Shown here piece by piece: positions 26,473-34,347 of a stretch of DNA of 64,000 nt. The notes below the pieces were generated by a model. The model was not told the DNA's origin. It saw nothing but the letters and a program-made list of their open reading frames with translations, and ran no database searches. The DNA comes from DATKCT01 sp035513055. GTDB lineage: Bacteria > Verrucomicrobiota > Verrucomicrobiia > Verrucomicrobiales > DEV007. The DNA is taken from assembly GCA_035513055.1 (NCBI GenBank), contig DATKCT010000180.1, positions 1-64,000 on the forward strand, read 5' to 3'. The translations under genes and the position numbers were made by a program. Position 1 is the stretch's first letter. Every line of letters starts with the position of its first letter.

Positions 26473-29400
26473 TCATCGGGGAACCACCCATGTGCCTGCC
26501 AGCCGGTCCTGCAATCCCCGGCTCGGATGCATCAGAGTGGAGATGGCGGCAGCCAGCGCCAGGCCGGCGACAGCCAAACCGAGGATCCACGCCAGCGAGC
26601 TGGCCCGCGCGGCGACGTCTCCCATCCCTTCCACTGGGAACACGCCAACCGCCATGGCCAGGGCTACACCGCCGGCGGCGAAAAAGCCCGCCGCGCCAAG
26701 GACGCCCCAGGTAAGCAGCCAACGCCAGAGCAAACGCAGACGCGTGGCAGGTTGTCCGGAGCGATCCATCAATGCCAGGCCGAAGAGTCGCAGCAGCGGG
26801 CTCTGACGAAACACAAACACACCGATCAACTCGACGAAGGCGAAGATCAGGCCCAGAACAATTCCGCTTCCAAGCAGGATCCAAATGGGGACCAGCCGAG
26901 TCAGCCGCTCCTGTCGCTCGATCCGCTCCGGCAAGACGCGCGCGGCCTCCGCGAGATCGGCGGACTTCGGCGGCGGGTAGCCGATGACGGCCTGTTTCAG
27001 AAGAAACCGGGTCGGCTCGGGAATCTCGTCGAGCAATCCCGGTCGCGTCCACGCCGCGTCGTTCGTAATGATGTCGCTAAAGTGCCGCACGAGAAAAGCG
27101 CGGGTGAGCGCCGCGTCGCGGCCAAAGGCATTGCTCTCCGGTGACTCTTCAAGCGAGGAGACGTACAGCTCCGCAACGGCAGGCAGGGATGGCTTGCCGG
27201 GATAAGCGACGTTCCACGCGCGTTCCCAGCGGATGCGCTCGAAACTCAGCATCCCGGCGAGCAAAATTCCCATGCCCAGCATCAACGCCGGCGCCAATGT
27301 GAGGGAAGCCGCGCGCCAAGCGCGAGTGACCTGGGCCGGCTTGGCCGCCAAGGAGTGAAGATTCCCGATGATGAACTCAGATTTCTCAATCGCGCCTTTC
27401 GCCAGGCTCGCGAGGAAAGGCCGGGCGTGGAGCGGCACGGGCGCAGCCGTGAGCGCGGCGCCGGGCCGTTGGCCCAAGGCTACCTGAGCGACTTGGTCGA
27501 GGAAGCGTTGCATTGCCGGAAGGCCGTCGAGAGTCGACCCCGCTTGTGCCGCTGTGTCCGCAGATAAGCCTGGACACGGAAAATCGAGCAGCACAAGGTG
27601 TCCGGAATTGGCGATCCACACGCGATCCAGCGCGAGGGTAGGCGTGGTCTCCGGATGCTTCAACGCAAAGGCAAGTTCCTCGGCAAGATCGAGCAGCCAG
27701 AAGCGCAAGACGTTCCACGCCGCCGGAGTGACGGCGCCGTGGAGCAAAGGCTGTCCTTCCACTGCGTCATAGGCGTCCCAGATCTGCGTTTCCGTCCGCC
27801 CGCTGCCGAGCCAGCGCAACCGCGCGGCGCGGCTCAAGTCGCGAAGCTCTGGAGAAAGCGGCGCAGCATTCAAGGGCCGCCGATAGATCCACACTTGCCG
27901 GCGCAATGCCGGATCGGAGGCGAGCAGCAAGTCCTCGTCCCCGCGTCGCCATAGGGAAGTCAGAATGTCATACGGGCCAATCCTCGCGCGGCGACCTGAG
28001 GCGGCAGCGGGAGCGGGTGGGCTGGACGCGAAGTCCACGGTCGCGGCAGCGGGCGCTGGTTTTACCAGCCGCGGCCGGGTCTGCATCTTTGGTCTCACGA
28101 TCACGCGGGTGCGGCTTCCCAAGTCGTGCAGGGCGGCGTAGCCGTTGCGGCGCCGCATGGTCACGAAGAGCGACAGGAGGAGCGGCAGCCAGAGCCAATC
28201 CGTGATGAGCAAGTCCTGTTGGGCGAGAGCCGCGCGCAGGCCGGCCAGAGGCATGAAGGCCATGAGCAGGAAGGCCGGCAGGAGATAGGGCATCTGAAAG
28301 ATGGCGGTCCGCAGCAGGGCGCGCGACAGGCCTGGAGCCTGCCCTTCAGGACCGGCTACGCGAAGACCACAAAGGGATTTTCCCAGCGCGGCGCCCCATA
28401 GGCCTTCCGCGACCGCATAGTAAAGCAGATACCAGAGGTAGAATGGCGCCGCTACTAATGCCGCCGCAAGGGTTCGCTCCTGCGCCAAACTCTCGAGGGG
28501 GTCAACGCTCCAGTAGGCTAGGAACAAAATGCTTGGAGCATAGGCCGCCATTTCGTCCACAAGCGAAGCGAGCCACCGTTTCGCCGGATTGGCAGGCACA
28601 GCTTCCGCCGCGCGGAACGGCAACAGGGCGTCACGCAATTCCGCATAGGACTGAAAGCGCGCTCTCCGGTCCTTTGCCAGACTGCGTTGGATGGCTTTGG
28701 AAAGCTCCGCTGGAATCTCCCGGCGCAGGGCGTGAGGCGGGGCGGGCTGCTTGTCCAGGACCTCCGTGATGAGTTTCACGAAATCGGTCGCTGCGAACGG
28801 CGTCGCGCCCGTGAGCAAGTTGTACAACGTGGCGCCAACGGAATAGATGTCCGAGCGCGCATCCAGTTCCTCGCCGCGCAATTGCTCGGGCGAGGCATAC
28901 GCGGGGGTGCCCAAAACGGAACCCGTCGCAGTGAGTAACGACTCGCCTCGCGCGAGAGTTGAAATCGAAAGGCCGAAGTCGCCGACCTTCACGGTTCCGC
29001 CGGCGGTGACGAAGCAGTTGGCGGGTTTGATGTCGCGATGGAGCACGCCCGCATTGTTTGCCGCTTCGAGACCGTCGATGAGTTGCAGCGCTGTCTCGAC
29101 AGCGTCGGCCACGGGAAGCGGACCTTTCTGTTTGAGGCGATCGTTGATCGTGCCGCCGTGGACCAGTTCCATGGTGATGACCGGCACACCGTCGATTTCC
29201 TCACTGCCGTGGATGTAGACCACGTTGGGATGATTGACCGAAGCGGCGAGCCGGCCCTCGCGCAGGAAACGTTTGCGGTCCTGCTCCGAGGACAGGGCGT
29301 GGCTCATGACCTTGAGCGCGACGCGGCGACCAGTCTCGCCCTGTTCCGCCTCGAATACCTTCCCCATACCGCCCTGACCAAGCAGGCGCAGGATGCGATA

Positions 29401-29574
29401 GTCGCCGAACATTTGGCCGGGCATGGGCAGTGGAGGACCTGCAGGCCGCGCCTCCGCGGCGCCGATGTCGCAGGTGGGCGCGTCGCTCCTGAGCAAACAT
29501 TGTGGACACAAACCCGCCGGCGCATCAGCCGGCAACGAGGCGCCGCATCCGGCGCAAAGTCGATTCGTTTTCAT
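26473..29574 (-). CDS. Zinc-ribbon Ser/Thr protein kinase with RDD and pseudokinase-like domains
   Basis: A 1033-residue membrane kinase. Residues 7-26 form a zinc ribbon (CAGC ... CPQC). Residues 56-320 are an active Hanks-type kinase: GQGGMGKVFEAE, Lys88 in VALKV, HRDIKPAN at 179-186, DFG at 199-201, GTPAYASPEQL. Residues 335-495 form an RDD membrane domain (ALGKSLCGLRV, ALHDLGSRTRVIV). Residues about 531-740 look like a second, degenerate kinase fold: GPYDILTSLW, RQVWIYRRP, ALDRVWIANSGHLVLLDFP with DFP for DFG. One membrane helix near 765 and three more at the C-terminus follow. The sigma-factor gene lies 109 bases upstream on the same strand, suggesting a kinase-controlled sigma factor. 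The 289 bases downstream (26184-26472) show no gene. Confidence 0.88.
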   Translation of the reverse strand: MKTNRLCAGCGASLPADAPAGLCPQCLLRSDAPTCDIGAAEARPAGPPLPMPGQMFGDYRILRLLGQGGMGKVFEAEQGETGRRVALKVMSHALSSEQDRKRFLREGRLAASVNHPNVVYIHGSEEIDGVPVITMELVHGGTINDRLKQKGPLPVADAVETALQLIDGLEAANNAGVLHRDIKPANCFVTAGGTVKVGDFGLSISTLARGESLLTATGSVLGTPAYASPEQLRGEELDARSDIYSVGATLYNLLTGATPFAATDFVKLITEVLDKQPAPPHALRREIPAELSKAIQRSLAKDRRARFQSYAELRDALLPFRAAEAVPANPAKRWLASLVDEMAAYAPSILFLAYWSVDPLESLAQERTLAAALVAAPFYLWYLLYYAVAEGLWGAALGKSLCGLRVAGPEGQAPGLSRALLRTAIFQMPYLLPAFLLMAFMPLAGLRAALAQQDLLITDWLWLPLLLSLFVTMRRRNGYAALHDLGSRTRVIVRPKMQTRPRLVKPAPAAATVDFASSPPAPAAASGRRARIGPYDILTSLWRRGDEDLLLASDPALRRQVWIYRRPLNAAPLSPELRDLSRAARLRWLGSGRTETQIWDAYDAVEGQPLLHGAVTPAAWNVLRFWLLDLAEELAFALKHPETTPTLALDRVWIANSGHLVLLDFPCPGLSADTAAQAGSTLDGLPAMQRFLDQVAQVALGQRPGAALTAAPVPLHARPFLASLAKGAIEKSEFIIGNLHSLAAKPAQVTRAWRAASLTLAPALMLGMGILLAGMLSFERIRWERAWNVAYPGKPSLPAVAELYVSSLEESPESNAFGRDAALTRAFLVRHFSDIITNDAAWTRPGLLDEIPEPTRFLLKQAVIGYPPPKSADLAEAARVLPERIERQERLTRLVPIWILLGSGIVLGLIFAFVELIGVFVFRQSPLLRLFGLALMDRSGQPATRLRLLWRWLLTWGVLGAAGFFAAGGVALAMAVGVFPVEGMGDVAARASSLAWILGLAVAGLALAAAISTLMHPSRGLQDRLAGTWVVPR

Positions 29575-29683
29575 AACGCGCTTTCCTTTCCGAACCGGTT
29601 TGGTTCACCGGCTACTTAAGGAAGCGCCGCGAAAGGTTACAGCGTCGGGAGATGAACGGAATGCGCATCGTCCTTCGCAGGCG

Positions 29684-30448
29684 TCAATGGCTCAGCGCAG
29701 AGAGCAAATGACGGCGTTCATCCTGAATCTCTTCGGGACTGGAAACCGTGTGAGCAATCTCTTCCTCCAGCAAATCCCGGTAGCGCTTTCGCAGCCGGTG
29801 AATCGCAACCTTGAGCGCGCCTTCGCTCAACCCGAACCGGGCCGCCAGCTCGGAATAGGGCGTGCCGCGGCCCGGCGACGTCAGGAACTGCTTGAGTTCC
29901 TCGAACATTGCGGCGCGTCCCGCCGATGCCTGCTCGGACTCGAGCCGCGCCATGACCTGCTCGAGCAATGTGAGCGCCCAGCGGCGGTCGTAGAGCTTGT
30001 CGGGGCTGAGTTGGTCCGCAGGTTCCAGGGCGTAGCGTTGCTCGGCGTTCAGCGCATCGAGCGCGACATGGACGTGCGCGCCGCCGCGCTTTCGGGTGAG
30101 GGCCTTGTCCCGCTCGTTAACCAGAAAGCGCTTCAACGCCACCAGCAGGAACGATCGAAACCGGCCTTTGTTCTGGTCCGCGGCGTCGAGATAGTTTTTC
30201 TCGAAGCAAACCATGAAAAAACCTTGGACTAGGTCTTCGGCATCGTGTGGTTGGCGCCCCAAACGCCTCACAAAGGCATAGAGGGGATACCAATACGTCC
30301 GGCAGAGTTTCTCCAACGCATCGACAGCTCCACGTGAATCCAAGCGTCCGGCCGCCGCCACGACGCTCCAGTGTGTGGTCGCAAACCAGGCTTCGCCATT
30401 CGGCCGCGAACCGGTTTTGTCGTCCGGAGATGAGGGACTGGAATCCAT
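29684..30448 (-). CDS. ECF-type RNA polymerase sigma factor paired with Ser/Thr kinase
   Basis: A 254-residue sigma-70-family protein. The start at 30448 gives the recurring N-terminus of this PVC family (FATTHWSVVAAAGR). Region 2 has YWYPLYAFVRRLGRQPHDAEDLVQGFF, and FRSFLLVALKRFL continues it. The linker carries KRGGAHVHVALDAL. Region 4 near 190-230 has YSELAARFGLSEGALKVAIHRLRKRYRDLL. It is longer than minimal ECFs. No anti-sigma factor is adjacent; the downstream kinase is the probable regulator, as known for kinase-associated ECF groups. Target promoters are unknown. Confidence 0.85.
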   Translation of the reverse strand: MDSSPSSPDDKTGSRPNGEAWFATTHWSVVAAAGRLDSRGAVDALEKLCRTYWYPLYAFVRRLGRQPHDAEDLVQGFFMVCFEKNYLDAADQNKGRFRSFLLVALKRFLVNERDKALTRKRGGAHVHVALDALNAEQRYALEPADQLSPDKLYDRRWALTLLEQVMARLESEQASAGRAAMFEELKQFLTSPGRGTPYSELAARFGLSEGALKVAIHRLRKRYRDLLEEEIAHTVSSPEEIQDERRHLLSALSH

Positions 30449-30655
30449 GGGAAGGCAAATCGCCAAGGGATAGGAAAAGCAGGAGGAGATCGCTTGAGGC
30501 GCTCCGGGAAGCGCGCTGAGAGTTCGAAGCTGTGAGTAGACCCTGCTCACGCCCGAGGCAAGCGGAACGAAGGGCAGCGCGCCACAACCGGCAGGGTATG
30601 ATAAATGTGGGCTAGGCAAGGCCGGACTTCCTCGGACTCGTCACCTTTCCGTTTC

Positions 30656-31324
30656 ATGAAGATCACCACCACTCTCGCATCGGTCCGCACGCCAGACGGG
30701 GCGCTGCTCTTGCTCCAGGAACACGACGGAGAGCACTACCTACAGGTCGATGGGGCTCCTCTGATGAGCACACGGGCTGCCGCTTCCGAGCAAGTCATGG
30801 CGGATTTCGCCTGTCGCGGGTTGCCGGAACGGCCGCGGGTGCTGATCGGCGGTCTCGGTTTCGGCTTCACTCTACGCAGGGTGCTCGAGCTGACGCCCCT
30901 CGAGGCGACGGTCGAGGTCGCGGAACTCGTGCCAGAGGTCGTCGCGTGGAACCGCGATTTTTTGGCTGAGGTCAACGGACGCCTGCTCGATGACCCCCGG
31001 GTGTCGATCATTACCGGCGACGTGCTCGACGTGATCCGCCGCCAGGATGACGGACGCTACAATGCCATCCTCCTGGACGTGGACAACGGCCCTGACGCAC
31101 TGGTCCAAAGGGCCAACGCGAAGCTTTACACGACGGCGTCGTTGAAGTTGATCAAGCGCGCCCTCAGCCCGCAGGGGCACGTGGTGATCTGGTCGGCAAA
31201 TAGGGACGCGCAGTTTGAACAACGGTTGCTGCGGGTCTTCGCGAAGGTCGATTCCATCGCCGCCAAAGCCTATCCGAAGGCCCGGCGCTTCGCCCACAGC
31301 CTGTTCGTGGCGGAGCGAGGCTAA
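30656..31324 (+). CDS. Spermidine synthase-like methyltransferase-fold protein
   Basis: A 222-residue Rossmann-fold protein. It has the spermidine-synthase family order: PRVLIGGLGFGFTLRRVLEL (motif I, G-x-G-x-G), VEVAELVPEVVAWNRDF (acidic end of strand 2), DDPRVSIITGDVLDVI and YNAILLDVDNGPDALV. It lacks the N-terminal beta-barrel and the YHE/DxxxP features of true SpeE. Aminopropyl transfer is therefore unproven, and it could be another SAM/dcSAM-using enzyme. The start at 30656 gives a family-like N-terminus (MKITTTLASVRTPDGALLL). It diverges from the sigma factor over 207 bases. Confidence 0.75.
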   Translation: MKITTTLASVRTPDGALLLLQEHDGEHYLQVDGAPLMSTRAAASEQVMADFACRGLPERPRVLIGGLGFGFTLRRVLELTPLEATVEVAELVPEVVAWNRDFLAEVNGRLLDDPRVSIITGDVLDVIRRQDDGRYNAILLDVDNGPDALVQRANAKLYTTASLKLIKRALSPQGHVVIWSANRDAQFEQRLLRVFAKVDSIAAKAYPKARRFAHSLFVAERG

Positions 31325-31325
31325 C

Positions 31326-31366
31326 TTACCCACATTTCTCATGCCCTTCTGCCGGGGCGCGCTGCA
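31326..31366. repeat. Dispersed ~40-bp intergenic element, copy 1
   Basis: This stretch directly after the methyltransferase-fold gene shares acccacatttctca and a downstream cttctgc and ggcgcgc block with 37412-37451 (there acccgcatttctca, tttctgc, ggcgcgc). About three quarters of positions agree by eye over 40 bases, in the same orientation. Function is unknown. Confidence 0.5.
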
Positions 31367-31433
31367 ATCGATCGCGCCTGCCTTCCGCACAGCTCCGGCT
31401 TGAGGGCCTGTTGCTTTATTTTGCAGCTGCGCT

Positions 31434-31703
31434 TCAACGGTCACCGCTCTGGCGCATGGCTCCGGGGCCGCCGCGGCGGGCGCCCGGATGGGGCACGGCC
31501 TTGGGCCCACCCCCTCCCCCGGCTCTGGGTTTGGACGCGCCCGAAACCGCTACGATATCCCCCGCTTCAAGGAGAGCCGCCACCGGTGGATGCTCGAGAG
31601 CCTTGGCCGTCACCTGCGCCGTCTTGCCTGGGCCAAGAAAGAGTGTTCTCCCGCCGGGCAATGGGACGCTCACGGGTTTGCCGGTCTTGTTGGTGATATC
31701 CAT
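31434..31703 (-). CDS. Small conserved hypothetical protein
   Basis: An 89-residue protein. The N-terminal 55 residues (MDITNKTGKPVSVPLPGGRT, LFLGPGKTAQVTAKALEHPP, VAALLEAGDIVAV) look like a compact all-beta fold. The C-terminus is a Gly/Arg/Pro-rich basic tail that may bind nucleic acid or be disordered. A ribosome site (gggcagga) lies just upstream of the ATG at 31703. I recall short relatives with the same GPGKT segment, but no function. It lies between the methyltransferase-fold gene (convergent) and the NtrC-type regulator. Confidence 0.6.
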   Translation of the reverse strand: MDITNKTGKPVSVPLPGGRTLFLGPGKTAQVTAKALEHPPVAALLEAGDIVAVSGASKPRAGGGGGPKAVPHPGARRGGPGAMRQSGDR

Positions 31704-31830
31704 GAGTCCTGCCCGTTGAAAACGACAATAACGCCAGTCCCGCAAACGTCCAGCAGGGATCTCTCGCTTTTCAGGGTTTATCCACCATTTGGGAAGCCCA
31801 ACAGAAAGCCGCCACCGAAGGCAAAGGTTT

Positions 31831-31851
31831 GCGGGCAGAAATGCCCGCGCC
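31831..31851. repeat. REP-like hairpin, copy 1
   Basis: Arms gcgggca (31831-31837) and tgcccgc (31842-31848) enclose a gaaa tetraloop, followed by gcc. The same 21-base unit occurs at 49732-49752 with 3 differences, two in the loop region. It lies just after the NtrC-type gene on that gene's strand and could act as a terminator, but no T-run follows. Confidence 0.5.
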
Positions 31852-31882
31852 TCGACATTCGTGTGAGAACGAGATATGCGCG

Positions 31883-33232
31883 CTACAGCTTGTATTTCTT
31901 TCGCCAGCGATAGAGCGTGGCGTGATCGATACCCAGCGTTCGCGCAGCCTCCGAGAGGGTCTTGCTCTGATGCAGGATCAGGCGCATATGGGCCTGGTTG
32001 AGATTCTCCATGGTGATCAGATCTCCGGCCTGGGGCGCCTCGACAACAGCAGCTCCGTTTTCGCCGTCGCAAAGCATCGAAGCTGGAAAGTCGCTTGGAA
32101 CAATCTCGGAACTTTGACTGAGGATTACCGCACGTTCCACAGCATTGCGAAGCTCCCGCAGATTCCCTGGCCAGGAATGTCGCAAGAGCGTTTGCATGGC
32201 CTCGGCAGAAAACTCCGCGGCAGGCCTGCCGTACTGCGAAGCGAAAAAGGAAAGATAGGATTGCGCGAAGCGAATCAAGTCATCGCGCCGTTCCCGCATG
32301 GGCGGGAGGGTCACGGAGATGACATTTAAGCGAAAGTAAAGGTCCTCCCGGAAGGCGCCCTGCCTGACGGACTCGACCAGGTCCCTGTTGGTTGCCGCCA
32401 CGACCCTGACGTCGGCCTTGCGCACGGTGGCCTCGCCCACGCGTTCGTATTCACGGTCTTGCAGCAGGCGGAGCAGCTTGGGTTGGATCTCCTTGGGCAA
32501 CTCCCCGATCTCGTCAAGAAAGAGAGTCCCGCCTTCGGCGGCGCGCACCTTTCCCCAGGCATCGCGCACCGCTCCAGTGAAAGCCCCCTTGACGTGCCCG
32601 AAGAGTTCGCTCTCCAGCAGTTCCCGGCTCAAGGCAGGGCAATTGATGGTAACCAAAGGATTCTTGCGCCGCTTGCTGCGAGCGTGGATCTCGCGAGCCA
32701 CCCAGCTCTTTCCCGTTCCGGTTTCTCCCAGAATCAGGATCGACGCCTCTGTGTCGGCGGACCGAAACAGAATCTTCAAGGCTTCCCGCATGCCTGGCGC
32801 CGACGTTTCGAATTGCGGTTCCGGGTGCTGGCGGGAAATCTCCTCCGAGAGGGATTCGACCTGTTGGGCCAATCGGCGGTGATTGCGCGCTTTCTGAAGG
32901 GCTAAGCCGAGCAATTCTTCGCTGAACGGCTTCTCCAGAAAGTCAATTGCTCCGAGGCGCATGGCTTCGACGGCTGCGGGGATGGAGGCGTTTGCGGTGA
33001 GGATGATCACCGGCGTTGATTTCCGAAGCTCGTGAATACGAGGCAAGAGATTGAGACCGTTCTCCTCGCCGAGTTGGAGGTCGAGCAGCACGAGGTCGTA
33101 GGCCGACTCCTTGATCATTGTGAGGGCGACAGTTCCGTTAGCCGCCGCTTCGGCATCGTGTCCGGCGTCCTCGGCCATCTGCATCGTAGCCGTCCGCAGC
33201 AGCGGGTCGTCGTCGACGATCAGCATTTCCAT
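31883..33232 (-). CDS. NtrC-family sigma-54-dependent response regulator
   Basis: A 449-residue activator with three domains. The receiver (1-120) has Asp7-Asp9 and the phosphoacceptor Asp51 (LLDLQLG), plus a TAN segment and EKPF with Lys. The AAA+ domain (about 145-370) has GETGTGKS (Walker A), GAFTGA for sigma-54 contact, GGTLFLDEIGE (Walker B) and the R-finger region FREDLYFRLNVI. The C-terminal Fis-type HTH reads LSEAARTLGIDHATLYRWRKKYKL in part. All motifs are intact, so phosphorylation-dependent activation of sigma-54 promoters is expected. The ATG shares one base with the upstream kinase stop, so it is translationally coupled to the cognate kinases. Confidence 0.92.
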   Translation of the reverse strand: MEMLIVDDDPLLRTATMQMAEDAGHDAEAAANGTVALTMIKESAYDLVLLDLQLGEENGLNLLPRIHELRKSTPVIILTANASIPAAVEAMRLGAIDFLEKPFSEELLGLALQKARNHRRLAQQVESLSEEISRQHPEPQFETSAPGMREALKILFRSADTEASILILGETGTGKSWVAREIHARSKRRKNPLVTINCPALSRELLESELFGHVKGAFTGAVRDAWGKVRAAEGGTLFLDEIGELPKEIQPKLLRLLQDREYERVGEATVRKADVRVVAATNRDLVESVRQGAFREDLYFRLNVISVTLPPMRERRDDLIRFAQSYLSFFASQYGRPAAEFSAEAMQTLLRHSWPGNLRELRNAVERAVILSQSSEIVPSDFPASMLCDGENGAAVVEAPQAGDLITMENLNQAHMRLILHQSKTLSEAARTLGIDHATLYRWRKKYKL

Positions 33233-34347
33233 CAGGAAGGATCCTCAGGTTGAGCGACGGGAAGTTCAGCGCGGAAGCGAGCGCCTTGTCCGGGCGGCGA
33301 AACCAGCGCAAGGCTCCCGTGCATTCTCGTCATGAGCCGTTTGGCGATGTGCAATCCAAGACCTGAGGACGGCTCTCCGCCCGTGGGCCGGGCGCTCAAT
33401 TTCGCATAACGCTGAAACAACCGGGTCCGGTCTTCTTCGGAGAATCCCGGCCCGGTGTCGGTGACTTCCACGACGACGCGCTCGTCCTCATCCTCGGACG
33501 AAAGAGCGACGTCGACGCGTCCGCCACGAGGCCCGAACTTGACCGCATTAGAGATGAGGTTGTCGACAACCTGCCGAAAGGCATTGGCGTCGCCCAGCGC
33601 CCACAGTTCCTCATTCGCCGGTTCATAGACCACCTCCACCTGCTTCACCGCAGCGGCATCCCGGTGATGCCGCACCAACTCCTGCACGATGCCGCCGGCG
33701 TCGAAAGCCGCGGCGACCAAACGGGTCTGCGCCGGTTCCTGGTTAGTGAGCAGCCTCTGAATGAAGGCGAGCATTCGCTGGCTCGACTCTTCGATCTCTT
33801 TGATGAGGCGGACGGAACGCTCCGGCAAACTGCCATTACGTTCCAGCAACAAGCGAGCGCCCATGAGGACTCCGGACACGTGGTTTTTCAGGTCGTGCGC
33901 GAGCATGCCCAGCAAGGCATCCTTGTCCGCGGCAAGGGCCTCGATAGCGTCGCGCGACTCCTTCAAGGACAGGTGGGCCCTCACCCTGGAGATGAGTTCG
34001 GAACGGTTGTAGGGTTTGGTGACGTAATCCACGCCGCCCGTCTCCAGGGCTTTGACCACGGTATCCTTGTCGACAGAGGCGGAAACGAAAATGATGGGGA
34101 TATCGGCCCAATCGGGATTCTCCTTGATTTTCCGGCACAGAGTCACCCCGTCGATGTCGGGCAGCCCGATGTCCAAGAGAATCAAGTCGGGCTGGCGGAC
34201 CGAGAGTCGCTGCAGGGCTTGATTGCCATCGGAGGCTGGAACCAAATCGTAGCCCATTTTTGTGAGAATGGCCCCGAGAATCCGGAGATTCTCCTCCTGG
34301 TCGTCGATGACCAGCAGGGTTTGGCGCCTGGCATCGGGGTCTTTCAT
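33232..34347 (-). CDS. Response-regulator/histidine-kinase hybrid (REC-HisKA-HATPase)
   Basis: A 371-residue soluble protein. The receiver domain (residues 8-125) has Asp15-Asp16 and phosphoacceptor Asp59 (LILLDIGLPD), with VSAS and TKPY downstream. A kinase core follows: His151 in MLAHDLKNHVSG, N-box DNLISNAVKFG, and G-boxes DTGPGF and GLGLHIAKRL. Phosphorylation of its REC may gate the kinase, which could then signal to the NtrC-type protein encoded next. It starts within the last codons of the upstream hybrid kinase (ATGA overlap), so the three form one relay operon. Confidence 0.88.
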   Translation of the reverse strand: MKDPDARRQTLLVIDDQEENLRILGAILTKMGYDLVPASDGNQALQRLSVRQPDLILLDIGLPDIDGVTLCRKIKENPDWADIPIIFVSASVDKDTVVKALETGGVDYVTKPYNRSELISRVRAHLSLKESRDAIEALAADKDALLGMLAHDLKNHVSGVLMGARLLLERNGSLPERSVRLIKEIEESSQRMLAFIQRLLTNQEPAQTRLVAAAFDAGGIVQELVRHHRDAAAVKQVEVVYEPANEELWALGDANAFRQVVDNLISNAVKFGPRGGRVDVALSSEDEDERVVVEVTDTGPGFSEEDRTRLFQRYAKLSARPTGGEPSSGLGLHIAKRLMTRMHGSLALVSPPGQGARFRAELPVAQPEDPS

